Source: Oscillospiraceae bacterium (lineage in GTDB: Bacteria > Bacillota > Clostridia > Oscillospirales > CAG-272). Taken from it: DNA of 64,000 bases. Location: contig SVRY01000004.1 in NCBI GenBank assembly GCA_015064585.1, positions 1 through 64,000 on the forward strand, in the 5' to 3' direction. The notes beneath the pieces are model-generated. The model saw only the letters and a list, made by a program, of their open reading frames with translations. It searched no databases and had not been told where the DNA came from. A program made the position numbers and the translations under genes. This document shows positions 1-6,780 of this stretch, piece after piece; within the stretch, counting starts at the first letter, position 1, and every line of letters starts with the position of its first letter.

Positions 1-468
1 GCAGATGTGATTATACAACCTATGAAGAGATCGGCGCTAAAGGTCACAGCTACGGAGAATGGTACGAAACCAAAGCTCCTACCTGCTTGGAGAGCGGAGA
101 AGCGGCAAGAGACTGCGGTAACTGCGATGCCAAGGAAACCAAAGAGCTTGATGCACTGGATCATGATCTGACACAGCATCCGGGCAAGGAAGCTACTTGT
201 GATGAAGGCGGCTGGCAGGCATATGAAACCTGCAGCAGATGTGATTATACAACCTATGAAGAGATCGGCGCTAAAGGTCACAGCTACGGAGAATGGTACG
301 AAACCAAAGCTCCTACCTGCTTGGAGAGCGGAGAAGCGGCAAGAGACTGCGGTAACTGCGAAGCCAAGGAAACTAAGGATCTTGACGCACTGGATCATGA
401 TCTGACACAGCATGATGCCAAAGCACCTACGTATACAGAAGTGGGTTGGGACGCGTACGAAAGTTGTA
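1..468 (+). repeat. Tandem 234-bp in-frame repeat encoding the CxxC module
   Basis: The block starting gcagatgtgattatacaac at base 1 recurs almost unchanged at base 235, an offset of 234 bp or exactly 78 codons. The first 125 bp or so of the two copies look identical, and the 3' part of the second copy diverges (PGKEATCDE becomes DAKAPTYTE). Near-identity at DNA level points to recent duplication or ongoing recombination. More copies probably lie left of the window. Confidence 0.9.
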
Positions 469-713
469 GCCGCTGCGAATATAGTACATATGTTGAAATT
501 CCGATGCTCAGCTACGCCAAAGGAGATGTAAATATAGATGGTGTAGTGAACATGGATGATGTTACGGCTCTAATGAGGCATGTGCTCAAAGCTGAGGTTA
601 TTACGGATGACAATGCGCTGGCGTTGGGAGAAGTGAACGCAGACGATAAGTTAGATATGGACGATGTTACCAAACTAATGCGGTATGTTCTTAAGGCAAT
701 CGATTCACTGTAA
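3..713 (+). CDS. C-terminal part of a Cys-repeat surface protein ending in a type I dockerin (5' end outside window)
   Basis: The reading frame is open from the left edge (frame begins at base 3), so the listed start at 87 is only an internal Met. The visible part has two copies of a roughly 78-residue unit with paired cysteines (CSRC, CGNC) and conserved GHSYGEWYE and KAPTC segments, then a C-terminal dockerin. The dockerin has the two expected Ca-binding repeats, GDVNIDGVVNMDDVTALMRH and a second copy beginning GEVNADDKLDMDD. Type I dockerins bind cohesins and dock secreted enzymes or adhesins onto a scaffold or the cell surface. No catalytic domain is visible, because it would lie upstream. 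The CxxC repeat is probably a small metal-binding or disulphide-stabilised spacer; that is inference. A strong hairpin terminator follows the stop. Confidence 0.85.
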   Translation, partial: RCDYTTYEEIGAKGHSYGEWYETKAPTCLESGEAARDCGNCDAKETKELDALDHDLTQHPGKEATCDEGGWQAYETCSRCDYTTYEEIGAKGHSYGEWYETKAPTCLESGEAARDCGNCEAKETKDLDALDHDLTQHDAKAPTYTEVGWDAYESCSRCEYSTYVEIPMLSYAKGDVNIDGVVNMDDVTALMRHVLKAEVITDDNALALGEVNADDKLDMDDVTKLMRYVLKAIDSL

Positions 714-733
714 TAAAAAGTATTGAGTAATCT

Positions 734-762
734 AAACGGCAGCGGAAACCGCTGCCGTTTTT
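734..762 (+). terminator. Intrinsic terminator of the dockerin gene
   Basis: A 12-bp perfect stem, aaacggcagcgg / ccgctgccgttt, with a 3-nt loop and a following T run. It lies 20 bp after the dockerin stop and just before the convergent spoVT stop. Confidence 0.9.
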
Positions 763-775
763 AGAGTGAAATTCA

Positions 776-1324
776 TTAAGGTTCAAGCTGTCTGCCGAGA
801 AAACCTGCTGCAGTCTCCACCAATTTGCATTCGATCTCGGTGGGGGTTTGACGGTTGCCTTCGGAAGGAAGCAAGTTTGCCACGCATCCGATTACATCTC
901 CCTCAGCCATAATCGGCATCATACATCCGACGGTATAATTTGTATTGCTATCGGCTGTCACGGGGAAAATTTCTGTACCGTTTGCGCGGTACATATTGCG
1001 GCTTTCGATTACTGCTTCGGTTTCCGGAGAGACACGTTTGTCTTGAAAATCACGCTTGGGCACACCTGCGCAGGCAATGACGGTGTCGCGATCGCAAATG
1101 ACCACCGACAGAGCGCAGGTTTTATAGAGGGTTTCGGCGTACTGTGCGGCAAAGCTGTTGAGTTCTCCGATGGGGGAGTACTTCTTAAAAATAACTTCGC
1201 CTTCTCGGTCGGTGTATATTTCGAGCGGGTCGCCCTCGCGGATACGCATGGTTCTTCTGATCTCTTTGGGAATGACCACACGACCGAGGTCGTCGATTCT
1301 TCTTACAATTCCGGTTGCTTTCAT
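776..1324 (-). CDS. spoVT: Stage V sporulation transcription regulator SpoVT
   Basis: The 182-residue protein matches the two-domain layout of SpoVT. An N-terminal swapped-hairpin AbrB DNA-binding domain (MKATGIVRRIDDLGRVVIPK, residues 1-50) is followed by a GAF-like domain (about 60-180). SpoVT tunes sigma-G-dependent forespore gene expression in spore formers. Length is close to the B. subtilis protein (178 aa). The start is supported by AAAGGAG about 8 nt upstream. A sequence resembling a sigma-G promoter lies upstream. It is monocistronic and convergent with the dockerin gene. It is strong evidence that the host has an endospore programme. Confidence 0.95.
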   Translation of the reverse strand: MKATGIVRRIDDLGRVVIPKEIRRTMRIREGDPLEIYTDREGEVIFKKYSPIGELNSFAAQYAETLYKTCALSVVICDRDTVIACAGVPKRDFQDKRVSPETEAVIESRNMYRANGTEIFPVTADSNTNYTVGCMMPIMAEGDVIGCVANLLPSEGNRQTPTEIECKLVETAAGFLGRQLEP

Positions 1325-1359
1325 ATATATAAATCTCCTTTAATTTCGGGTTGTGATGT

Positions 1360-1388
1360 TAGTATCTGTCAAACGAAGAGATTTATAC
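1360..1388 (-). promoter_or_regulatory. Possible sigma-G-type promoter of spoVT
   Basis: Reading the minus strand, GTATA and GATACTA are separated by 17 nt, close to the sigma-G pattern GHATR-N17/18-CATNHTA known from B. subtilis. The -10-like element ends about 36 nt before the spoVT start. A TTGACA is also nearby but has no good -10. Tentative. Confidence 0.4.
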
Positions 1389-1396
1389 TGTCGGGA

Positions 1397-1425
1397 TTTA
1401 CTTTTTGGTTTCTTTATGTTATAAT
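1397..1425 (+). promoter_or_regulatory. Sigma-A-type promoter for the 1466 gene
   Basis: TTTACT and TATAAT with a 17-nt spacer, about 40 nt upstream of the ATG. Confidence 0.6.
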
Positions 1426-1465
1426 TATGATAAATAGTCAAATGCAAAAAGCAAGGTGAAAACAA

Positions 1466-2641
1466 ATGGGTTCATGGGGAACAGGACTATACAGTAACGA
1501 TACTTCGTCAGATGTGCGGGATATGTGTAACGAAGTGTATCCTTTACTTGGCATTGAGGAAGGGACACGGGTGATTTTGCATGAGTACAGGGATTTGATC
1601 GATGGCGTTATCGATCATGATTATGCGAATTTTTGGTATGCGCTTTCCGATTGGCAATGGAAGCATGGAATATTGACCGATGAAATCCGGGATAAAACCA
1701 TTGATTTGTTGGAAGCTAAGATCGGAATTGAAGAATGGGAAGAGGATGGCAGTGCGCAGGATGTGAAAAAGCGGTTGGCAGTCATGGATAAACTGCTTTG
1801 CCAACTGAAAATGCCGCAACCGCTCGTAAAGATTCCAAAGCCGCATATTTCCAAGCCCAAACACAAGGCAGGCGATATTATCATTTTTCGTACCTGTTCC
1901 AAAGAATATACGTATGCCGAATCAGTATGGAATATTGATGCATGTGGCTTTACTGACTTTTATACCGAGAAAGTGGCAAATATACTTCCCAAAAATGTTT
2001 TGCCTCCCTATGAAGCATACGAAAAATACATGGCAATTTTGTGCGTGGGAAGCGTGAAAGAACAGTATTCACAGTATGCTCCGGGAATCATGGAAGAACA
2101 CAGCCTCTATGCGTATTACGATTATATAGGTGACAGAAAACCAACACAGGGCGATTTGATGAATTGCGGCTTTTTGCCGTTGAATATACGCTACAGTGCA
2201 GATGGGAACGATCCCGGCAAAAACGCATGGACGTATACCTTTATGCTGGCAACACAAAGCTTTACCAAAAGAGAAAATGCATCAGAGACCATTATTGAAA
2301 AAATAAGATCGGTGGAAGAATACTCGCGTTTTCGTATACTCATCGAACGTAAATGCTATGATAGCGAATACGCATTTGCTTTTGAACTTTTTGATGTATT
2401 TGGAACAATCTTCGGTGAAAAGGTTCGTCTTAGCTTGATTGGGATTGAACTTGATAATTTGTTGGATGCCGATAAAACCAATCCTGCCTTGCGAACGCCA
2501 AAAGAGATAAAGGATCTGATAGCAAATGAACAAAAAAGGTGGCAGGCAAGGGTGGATGCTCTTGAGAAATCAAAGGCATACCAAAATGCCAACGAAGAAG
2601 AAAGGGTGCGTATGCTGGTATCACTTGGTGATGATGCGTGA
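1466..2641 (+). CDS. Uncharacterised protein with a MGSWGTGLYSND N-terminus
   Basis: A 391-residue cytosolic protein without signal peptide or membrane segments. The N-terminus (MGSWGTGLYSNDTSSDVRD) belongs to a recurrent family of hypothetical proteins with this opening, often annotated as DUF4259 or similar; I recall this rather than having searched it. Residues 30-120 are acidic and alpha-helical in character. The C-terminus (about 345-391) is charged and probably helical (KDLIANEQKRWQARVDALEK). No catalytic motif is recognised. A good promoter sits directly upstream, and the trpB promoter starts just after the stop, so the gene is probably monocistronic. Ribosome binding is weak (AAGGTG). 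Confidence 0.7.
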   Translation: MGSWGTGLYSNDTSSDVRDMCNEVYPLLGIEEGTRVILHEYRDLIDGVIDHDYANFWYALSDWQWKHGILTDEIRDKTIDLLEAKIGIEEWEEDGSAQDVKKRLAVMDKLLCQLKMPQPLVKIPKPHISKPKHKAGDIIIFRTCSKEYTYAESVWNIDACGFTDFYTEKVANILPKNVLPPYEAYEKYMAILCVGSVKEQYSQYAPGIMEEHSLYAYYDYIGDRKPTQGDLMNCGFLPLNIRYSADGNDPGKNAWTYTFMLATQSFTKRENASETIIEKIRSVEEYSRFRILIERKCYDSEYAFAFELFDVFGTIFGEKVRLSLIGIELDNLLDADKTNPALRTPKEIKDLIANEQKRWQARVDALEKSKAYQNANEEERVRMLVSLGDDA

Positions 2642-2658
2642 CTGCGTTCAAAATTCAC

Positions 2659-2687
2659 TTGACATTTTTTTGCGAAAATGCTATGAT
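2659..2687 (+). promoter_or_regulatory. Strong sigma-A promoter of trpB
   Basis: Perfect TTGACA and near-perfect TATGAT with a 17-nt spacer, beginning 18 bp after the preceding stop codon. Confidence 0.85.
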
Positions 2688-2717
2688 ATATGTGCCTTAA
2701 CAAGATGAACTTACCTT

Positions 2718-2750
2718 AAACGGGAATATGGAAAAGTTCTGTTCCCGTTT
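2718..2750 (+). other. Hairpin in the trpB leader
   Basis: The perfect inverted repeat aaacgggaa / ttcccgttt encloses a 15-nt loop and ends 4 nt before the AAGGAG ribosome site. It has no T run, so it is not a terminator. It could influence translation initiation or mRNA stability. No Trp-rich leader peptide was found. Confidence 0.5.
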
Positions 2751-2767
2751 GAAAAAGGAGTATAAAC

Positions 2768-4141
2768 ATGAGTGAAAAAATTCCCTATAAAATTTATTTA
2801 AGCGAGGATGAGATCCCGCGTCAGTGGTATAACGTGCGTGCGGACATGAAGAATAAGCCGGCGCCGCTGCTCAATTCCAAAACCTTACAGCCAATGACAC
2901 ATGCAGAGCTTTCCGAAGTATTCTGCGAAGAATTGGCTGCACAAGAATTGAATGAAACCGATGCCTATATTGATATTCCCAAAGAAATTCGGGATTTCTA
3001 TAAAATGTACCGTCCTGCCCCTTTGATCCGTGCCTACTGCCTGGAAGAAAAGCTAGGCACACCTGCCAAGATCTATTACAAATTTGAGGGCAACAACACA
3101 AGCGGCAGTCATAAATTAAATTCTGCCATTGCCCAAGCGTATTATGCCAAGCAGCAGGGGCTTGTGGGAGTTACCACCGAAACCGGTGCAGGGCAGTGGG
3201 GTACTGCACTTTCCATGGCGTGTTCTTACTTTGATCTGGATTGCAAGGTGTTCATGGTAAAGGTTTCTCACGATCAAAAGCCTTTTCGACGCGAAGTGAT
3301 GCGCACCTACGGCGCATCGGTGACACCTTCTCCCTCCGATACCACCGAGGTGGGACGCAAGATTTTGGCAGAGCATCCCGGCACGGGCGGCAGCCTTGGC
3401 TGTGCTATTTCCGAAGCGGTGGAAACTGCCACAAATACGCCCGGTTATCGTTATGTGCTGGGTAGCGTGCTCAATCAGGTGGCACTGCATCAATCCATTA
3501 TTGGTCTTGAAACCAAGACAGCGCTGGATAAATACGGAATCAAGGCAGATATGATTATCGGATGCGCCGGCGGCGGCTCCAATTTGGCAGGTCTTGTGGC
3601 ACCTTTTGTGGGTGAAATGTTGCGCCAAGAAGCTGACTATCAGATTGTTGCAGTTGAGCCTGCTTCCTGTCCGACGCTGACGCGCGGTGTATATGCCTAT
3701 GACTACTGCGATACAGGAAAGGTATGCCCCCTTGCCAAGATGTATACGCTTGGAAGCGGATTTATGCCTTCTGCCAGCCATGCGGGCGGTCTTCGCTATC
3801 ACGGTATGTGTCCCACTTTGTCTCAATTATTGGCAGATGGTTATATGGAAGCAAGATCTGTGGAACAAACCGCTGTGTTTGAAGCGGCTGAGATTTTTGC
3901 CCGTGTGGAAGGCATTCTGCCCGCGCCCGAGAGTAGCCATGCTATACGCGTCGCCATTGATGAAGCGATGAAATGCAAAGAAACAGGAGAAGAAAAGACA
4001 ATCGTATTTGGTCTAACCGGCACCGGATATTTCGATCTGATGTCTTATAAGAAATTCAATGACGGTGTGATGGGAGATTATATTCCCGGAGACGACGAGA
4101 TTGCCGCCGCTATTGAGAAGCTTCCGAAGGTTGAAAAATGA
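2768..4141 (+). CDS. trpB: TrpB2-type tryptophan synthase beta subunit-like enzyme
   Basis: A PLP enzyme of the TrpB2 branch (457 aa), which condenses indole with L-serine to give tryptophan. The longer N-terminus (YKIYLSEDEIPRQWYNV) and overall length are typical of TrpB2, unlike the roughly 400-aa TrpB1. The PLP lysine lies in GSHKLNSA (about residue 112) and the phosphate-binding loop is GCAGGGSN. There is no trpA or other trp gene nearby, so the likely role is salvage of free indole rather than channelling from TrpA. A serine deaminase side role is possible. The start is fixed by AAGGAG 7 nt upstream. It is transcribed from its own strong promoter. Confidence 0.93.
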   Translation: MSEKIPYKIYLSEDEIPRQWYNVRADMKNKPAPLLNSKTLQPMTHAELSEVFCEELAAQELNETDAYIDIPKEIRDFYKMYRPAPLIRAYCLEEKLGTPAKIYYKFEGNNTSGSHKLNSAIAQAYYAKQQGLVGVTTETGAGQWGTALSMACSYFDLDCKVFMVKVSHDQKPFRREVMRTYGASVTPSPSDTTEVGRKILAEHPGTGGSLGCAISEAVETATNTPGYRYVLGSVLNQVALHQSIIGLETKTALDKYGIKADMIIGCAGGGSNLAGLVAPFVGEMLRQEADYQIVAVEPASCPTLTRGVYAYDYCDTGKVCPLAKMYTLGSGFMPSASHAGGLRYHGMCPTLSQLLADGYMEARSVEQTAVFEAAEIFARVEGILPAPESSHAIRVAIDEAMKCKETGEEKTIVFGLTGTGYFDLMSYKKFNDGVMGDYIPGDDEIAAAIEKLPKVEK

Positions 4142-4213
4142 TAAGAAAAAACAGCAACATTTCTCTGTTATGCTTAACGGAGGATTTATAGGCACAAAAT
4201 TTCGGCAGAAGGA

Positions 4214-4242
4214 TTGTTTCCTCTGCCGATTTGTGTTATAAT
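4214..4242 (+). promoter_or_regulatory. Putative promoter ahead of the repeat and serine hydrolase
   Basis: TATAAT is preceded at 17 nt by TTGTTT (3 of 6 matches). The -35 lies inside an inverted repeat, tcggcaga (4202) / tctgccga (4222), that may be the trpB terminator, although it lacks a clear T run. Confidence 0.45.
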
Positions 4243-4249
4243 GAGGCTA

Positions 4250-4380
4250 ATGAAAAGCCTCCCTTTGAGAGAGAGGGGGGCAGCGTTAGCGGTTGAAGGA
4301 GCCTTTGGGTACGCGCAACTTTGGAGGGATGGGCTTTGCTCGACGCGTTTGTTAAACAAAGGCGAAATTGGCGAGATGAA
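4250..4380 (+). repeat. Dispersed clostridial intergenic repeat, partial
   Basis: The stretch from aaagcctccctttgagag through gcctttgggtacgcgcaac and ggagggatgggctttgctcg resembles the MITE-like elements scattered between genes in many gut Clostridia. Its translation supplies the spurious N-terminus (MEGWALLDAFVKQRR) of the ORF-track entry at 4321. I recognise it from memory; a self-comparison of the whole genome would settle it. Confidence 0.6.
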
Positions 4381-4404
4381 CTTCAATCGAAATATAAAAA
4401 ACAA

Positions 4405-5361
4405 ATGATGGAGAAAGCAGTGATTCCCGAAAACAAATTAATTGAAATTGTTTACCCATATACCAAACAAAAAAGAGAACTTTTATTATCTATAGGAATA
4501 ATAGATAAATTCAATCAGTACAAGATATGCTTCGGAGAAAATGGAAGGATTTGTGAAACAAGTAATTTCTCATATGAAATTGGCTCGATAACTAAAAGTG
4601 TTGTAGCCTCTTTGGTTGCAAATTTGATTGAACAGAATATCATTCAACTATCAGATTATATTTGGAAGGATATCACACTTAAGCAGTTATTAACACACGA
4701 ATCCAAAATCGCAGAATATCCCATACCTGACAGGGATGTTCCTAACCCCTTTTCAGATATATTCCAAAAAGATGTAAAAGAATTTATTAAAGAAGCACGA
4801 ACTAATAAAACGTCTAATTGGTCATATTCAAATCTTGGTTTTGCCTTGATAGGTATGTATTTAGAAAAGAAATTAAATAAGGACTTTTCAGAAATACTTG
4901 AAGAATATATTGGTAAAACTTTGAAATTACGCAATACTCATATAGGATATGAAGGATCAGATCTATACGGACACAATGAAACAAGTACATTAAAATGGTT
5001 TTGGAATAGACAGTCTGCTTTCTTGCCTGCCGGATCTTTGGTATCAACTGTCGATGACATGATGGAATATTTAAAACTCCATATGCAAAATGATATCTAT
5101 TCACTATGCCATAAAACACATTTTGAAACAGATATGCCCTTCAATATGGGACTTGCGTTTATGAAGCAAAAAGAAGATGATGTTACATTTTGCGCTGGAT
5201 TAACACCAGGATTTAGTTCCGTTATCGGGTTTGATTCCTATAAACGGTTTGGCGTTGTAGTGTTGTCAAATTATTGCGGTTACGGCTATGGTAATCCCAA
5301 TATTCCTATGGGTATCGGCTTTTCAATTTTAAATGAGCTTGGCAAAAATACGGCCAAGTAA
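4405..5361 (+). CDS. Serine hydrolase of the beta-lactamase / penicillin-binding-protein family
   Basis: About 318 residues with class C beta-lactamase-fold landmarks. SITKS carries the SxxK nucleophile, WSYSNLG carries the Y-x-N motif, and AGLTPGFSS sits where the third KTG/HxG motif is expected. Such proteins include esterases, DD-peptidases and D-aminopeptidases; the substrate is unknown. There is no signal peptide, so it is probably cytosolic. The listed ORF start at 4321 falls in the dispersed repeat. Better starts are ATG 4405 or 4408, or GTG 4420, the last having GGAG about 6 nt upstream. The gene is clearly more AT-rich than its neighbours and abuts a repeat, which suggests horizontal gain. 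It ends in a good terminator. Confidence 0.75.
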   Translation: MMEKAVIPENKLIEIVYPYTKQKRELLLSIGIIDKFNQYKICFGENGRICETSNFSYEIGSITKSVVASLVANLIEQNIIQLSDYIWKDITLKQLLTHESKIAEYPIPDRDVPNPFSDIFQKDVKEFIKEARTNKTSNWSYSNLGFALIGMYLEKKLNKDFSEILEEYIGKTLKLRNTHIGYEGSDLYGHNETSTLKWFWNRQSAFLPAGSLVSTVDDMMEYLKLHMQNDIYSLCHKTHFETDMPFNMGLAFMKQKEDDVTFCAGLTPGFSSVIGFDSYKRFGVVVLSNYCGYGYGNPNIPMGIGFSILNELGKNTAK

Positions 5362-5368
5362 AATGAGC

Positions 5369-5400
5369 ACCCCGACAGATTTCTGTCGGGGTCAATTATT
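5369..5400 (+). terminator. Intrinsic terminator of the serine hydrolase gene
   Basis: An 11-bp perfect stem, accccgacaga / tctgtcggggt, with a very tight 2-nt loop (in practice 4 nt) and a T-rich tail. The remaining bases to 5521 show nothing recognisable. Confidence 0.8.
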
Positions 5401-5521
5401 TGTTTAATGCATAAGCGAATCTGCACCATTTACGCAAACATCTTTATAAGAATGCGTTGTTTTATGGTTACTCCGATAAGGACTATATCCATTGTGATTG
5501 CTGTTTTTTCTTATAGTATTG

Positions 5522-6727
5522 TTATTCCATAACTATTGTGACCATATCGGCAATTTTTTCGCCTAAATAGTCAACGAATACCAGTTCTCGAACATCCGAA
5601 AGAGAAAGTCCGCTGGCATTTAGCAAATCGTCCAGGTCTGTATAGCCGTTTTCGGTGATATAGACTGCGGTTCCTTTGGCAAATTCATCTTCGGTCATAT
5701 GGTAACTGTTTTTATAGGCAAAAGCATGAAAAACACAGTCTTGTACTACACTGGCGGTAAGTTGATTTTCGGCAGAATCACGCAACTCTTTTTCGGTCAT
5801 TTCCAAAAGCTCCAGCGTTTCTTCCAAGGAGTTCACTTCAACACCGTATTGATAATACAAGATGGTTTGCATGCGCATCAGATACTGGTCATAGTAATGG
5901 TCATACAGCGCTTTGGGCGGGTCGGCAAAGATCTCGGAATTGTCTATGACTTGTGAAATGGCAAGTGTGATTTTGGCGTTTAGATATTCTTTTTCGTCAA
6001 ACTCGTTTGTGTTTTCATAATTGGTATGTTGTTGCACAAATTCATTATCAAAGATCGGTAATTCAGGACGCTCTGTTTTGATGATTTTAACCGTAAATGT
6101 GACAGGTTTCCCGGATAGTTCCGGAGATTGCGTGTAGTTTTCGGGGAATTTTAGGTCTAAGATGATCTCATCCCCTGTTTTGTAACCAACAAGCCCGTCT
6201 TCAAATCCTGCGATAAAATTTCCTGAACCTAATATCAGTTGATAGTTATTGGCACTGCCGTCCTTGAAGGCTTTTCCGTTCATTTTTCCTTCGTAGTTGA
6301 TCGTGACACGGTCATCTGTCTGCGTTGCCGTTTTGATTTCGCTCCAGGTTGCGTTTTCCAATAGCAGTTCTTTTCGTTTGGCATCCAATTTTTCCATGAT
6401 GTCGCTGTGTTTGAGTGTGATTTTTTGACTGTCATATAATTTTATATAGTCATTTGGATCCAATACTGTCACATTGTACACGGATTTTTTGGAACCGTTT
6501 TGAACGGTGATGGTGGCTTTTCCCGGGGAAACTGCCAAAGCAAGACCGGAATCGTCTACAGTGACCACGGAATTATCGGAGGATGTAAAAACTGCGCCGT
6601 CTTTTGCAGCAATACTTCGGCTTGCGCAGGGGAAAAACACAATTTCTTTGGACGCATTCTTTTGGCAGGCGGTGCAAAAGGAGACCGGGAGTATGAATAT
6701 CATGAGAAAAATGAGGAGTTTTTTCAT
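5522..6727 (-). CDS. Extracytoplasmic trigger-factor-like lipoprotein (Ig-like + FKBP + chaperone domain)
   Basis: A 401-residue lipoprotein: signal peptide then lipobox FCTAC near residue 21. Residues about 28-90 look like a bacterial Ig-like segment (SSDNSVVTVDDSGLALAVSP). Residues about 135-235 are an FKBP-type peptidyl-prolyl isomerase domain (VTINYEGKMNGKAF, GSGNFIAGFEDGLVG), and the rest resembles the helical substrate-binding part of trigger factor. It probably folds exported proteins at the outer membrane face. A terminator hairpin lies directly ahead of its ribosome site, so expression may depend on read-through from the similar upstream lipoprotein gene. Family assignment is by domain order; the partner proteins are unknown. 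Confidence 0.82.
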   Translation of the reverse strand: MKKLLIFLMIFILPVSFCTACQKNASKEIVFFPCASRSIAAKDGAVFTSSDNSVVTVDDSGLALAVSPGKATITVQNGSKKSVYNVTVLDPNDYIKLYDSQKITLKHSDIMEKLDAKRKELLLENATWSEIKTATQTDDRVTINYEGKMNGKAFKDGSANNYQLILGSGNFIAGFEDGLVGYKTGDEIILDLKFPENYTQSPELSGKPVTFTVKIIKTERPELPIFDNEFVQQHTNYENTNEFDEKEYLNAKITLAISQVIDNSEIFADPPKALYDHYYDQYLMRMQTILYYQYGVEVNSLEETLELLEMTEKELRDSAENQLTASVVQDCVFHAFAYKNSYHMTEDEFAKGTAVYITENGYTDLDDLLNASGLSLSDVRELVFVDYLGEKIADMVTIVME

Positions 6728-6738
6728 AGTATACCTTT

Positions 6739-6770
6739 CAAAAAAAGCGGGCTGTCATTGACGGCCCGCT
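6739..6770 (-). terminator. Terminator/attenuator between the two foldase genes
   Basis: On the minus strand AGCGGGC and GCCCGCT form a stem followed by seven T residues. It ends about 12 bases before the ATG of the 5522-6727 gene, so it ends the upstream transcript or attenuates the downstream gene. Confidence 0.8.
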
Positions 6771-6780
6771 GATTTTTTCA

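Noticed and set aside
2690-2767. Trp leader peptide/attenuator before trpB
   Set aside because: The only short frame (MNLP) contains no Trp codon, and the hairpin has no T run.
4214-4408. 64-codon plus-strand ORF MFPLPICVIMRL
   Set aside because: Translation of the dispersed repeat and its promoter region, with no coding features.
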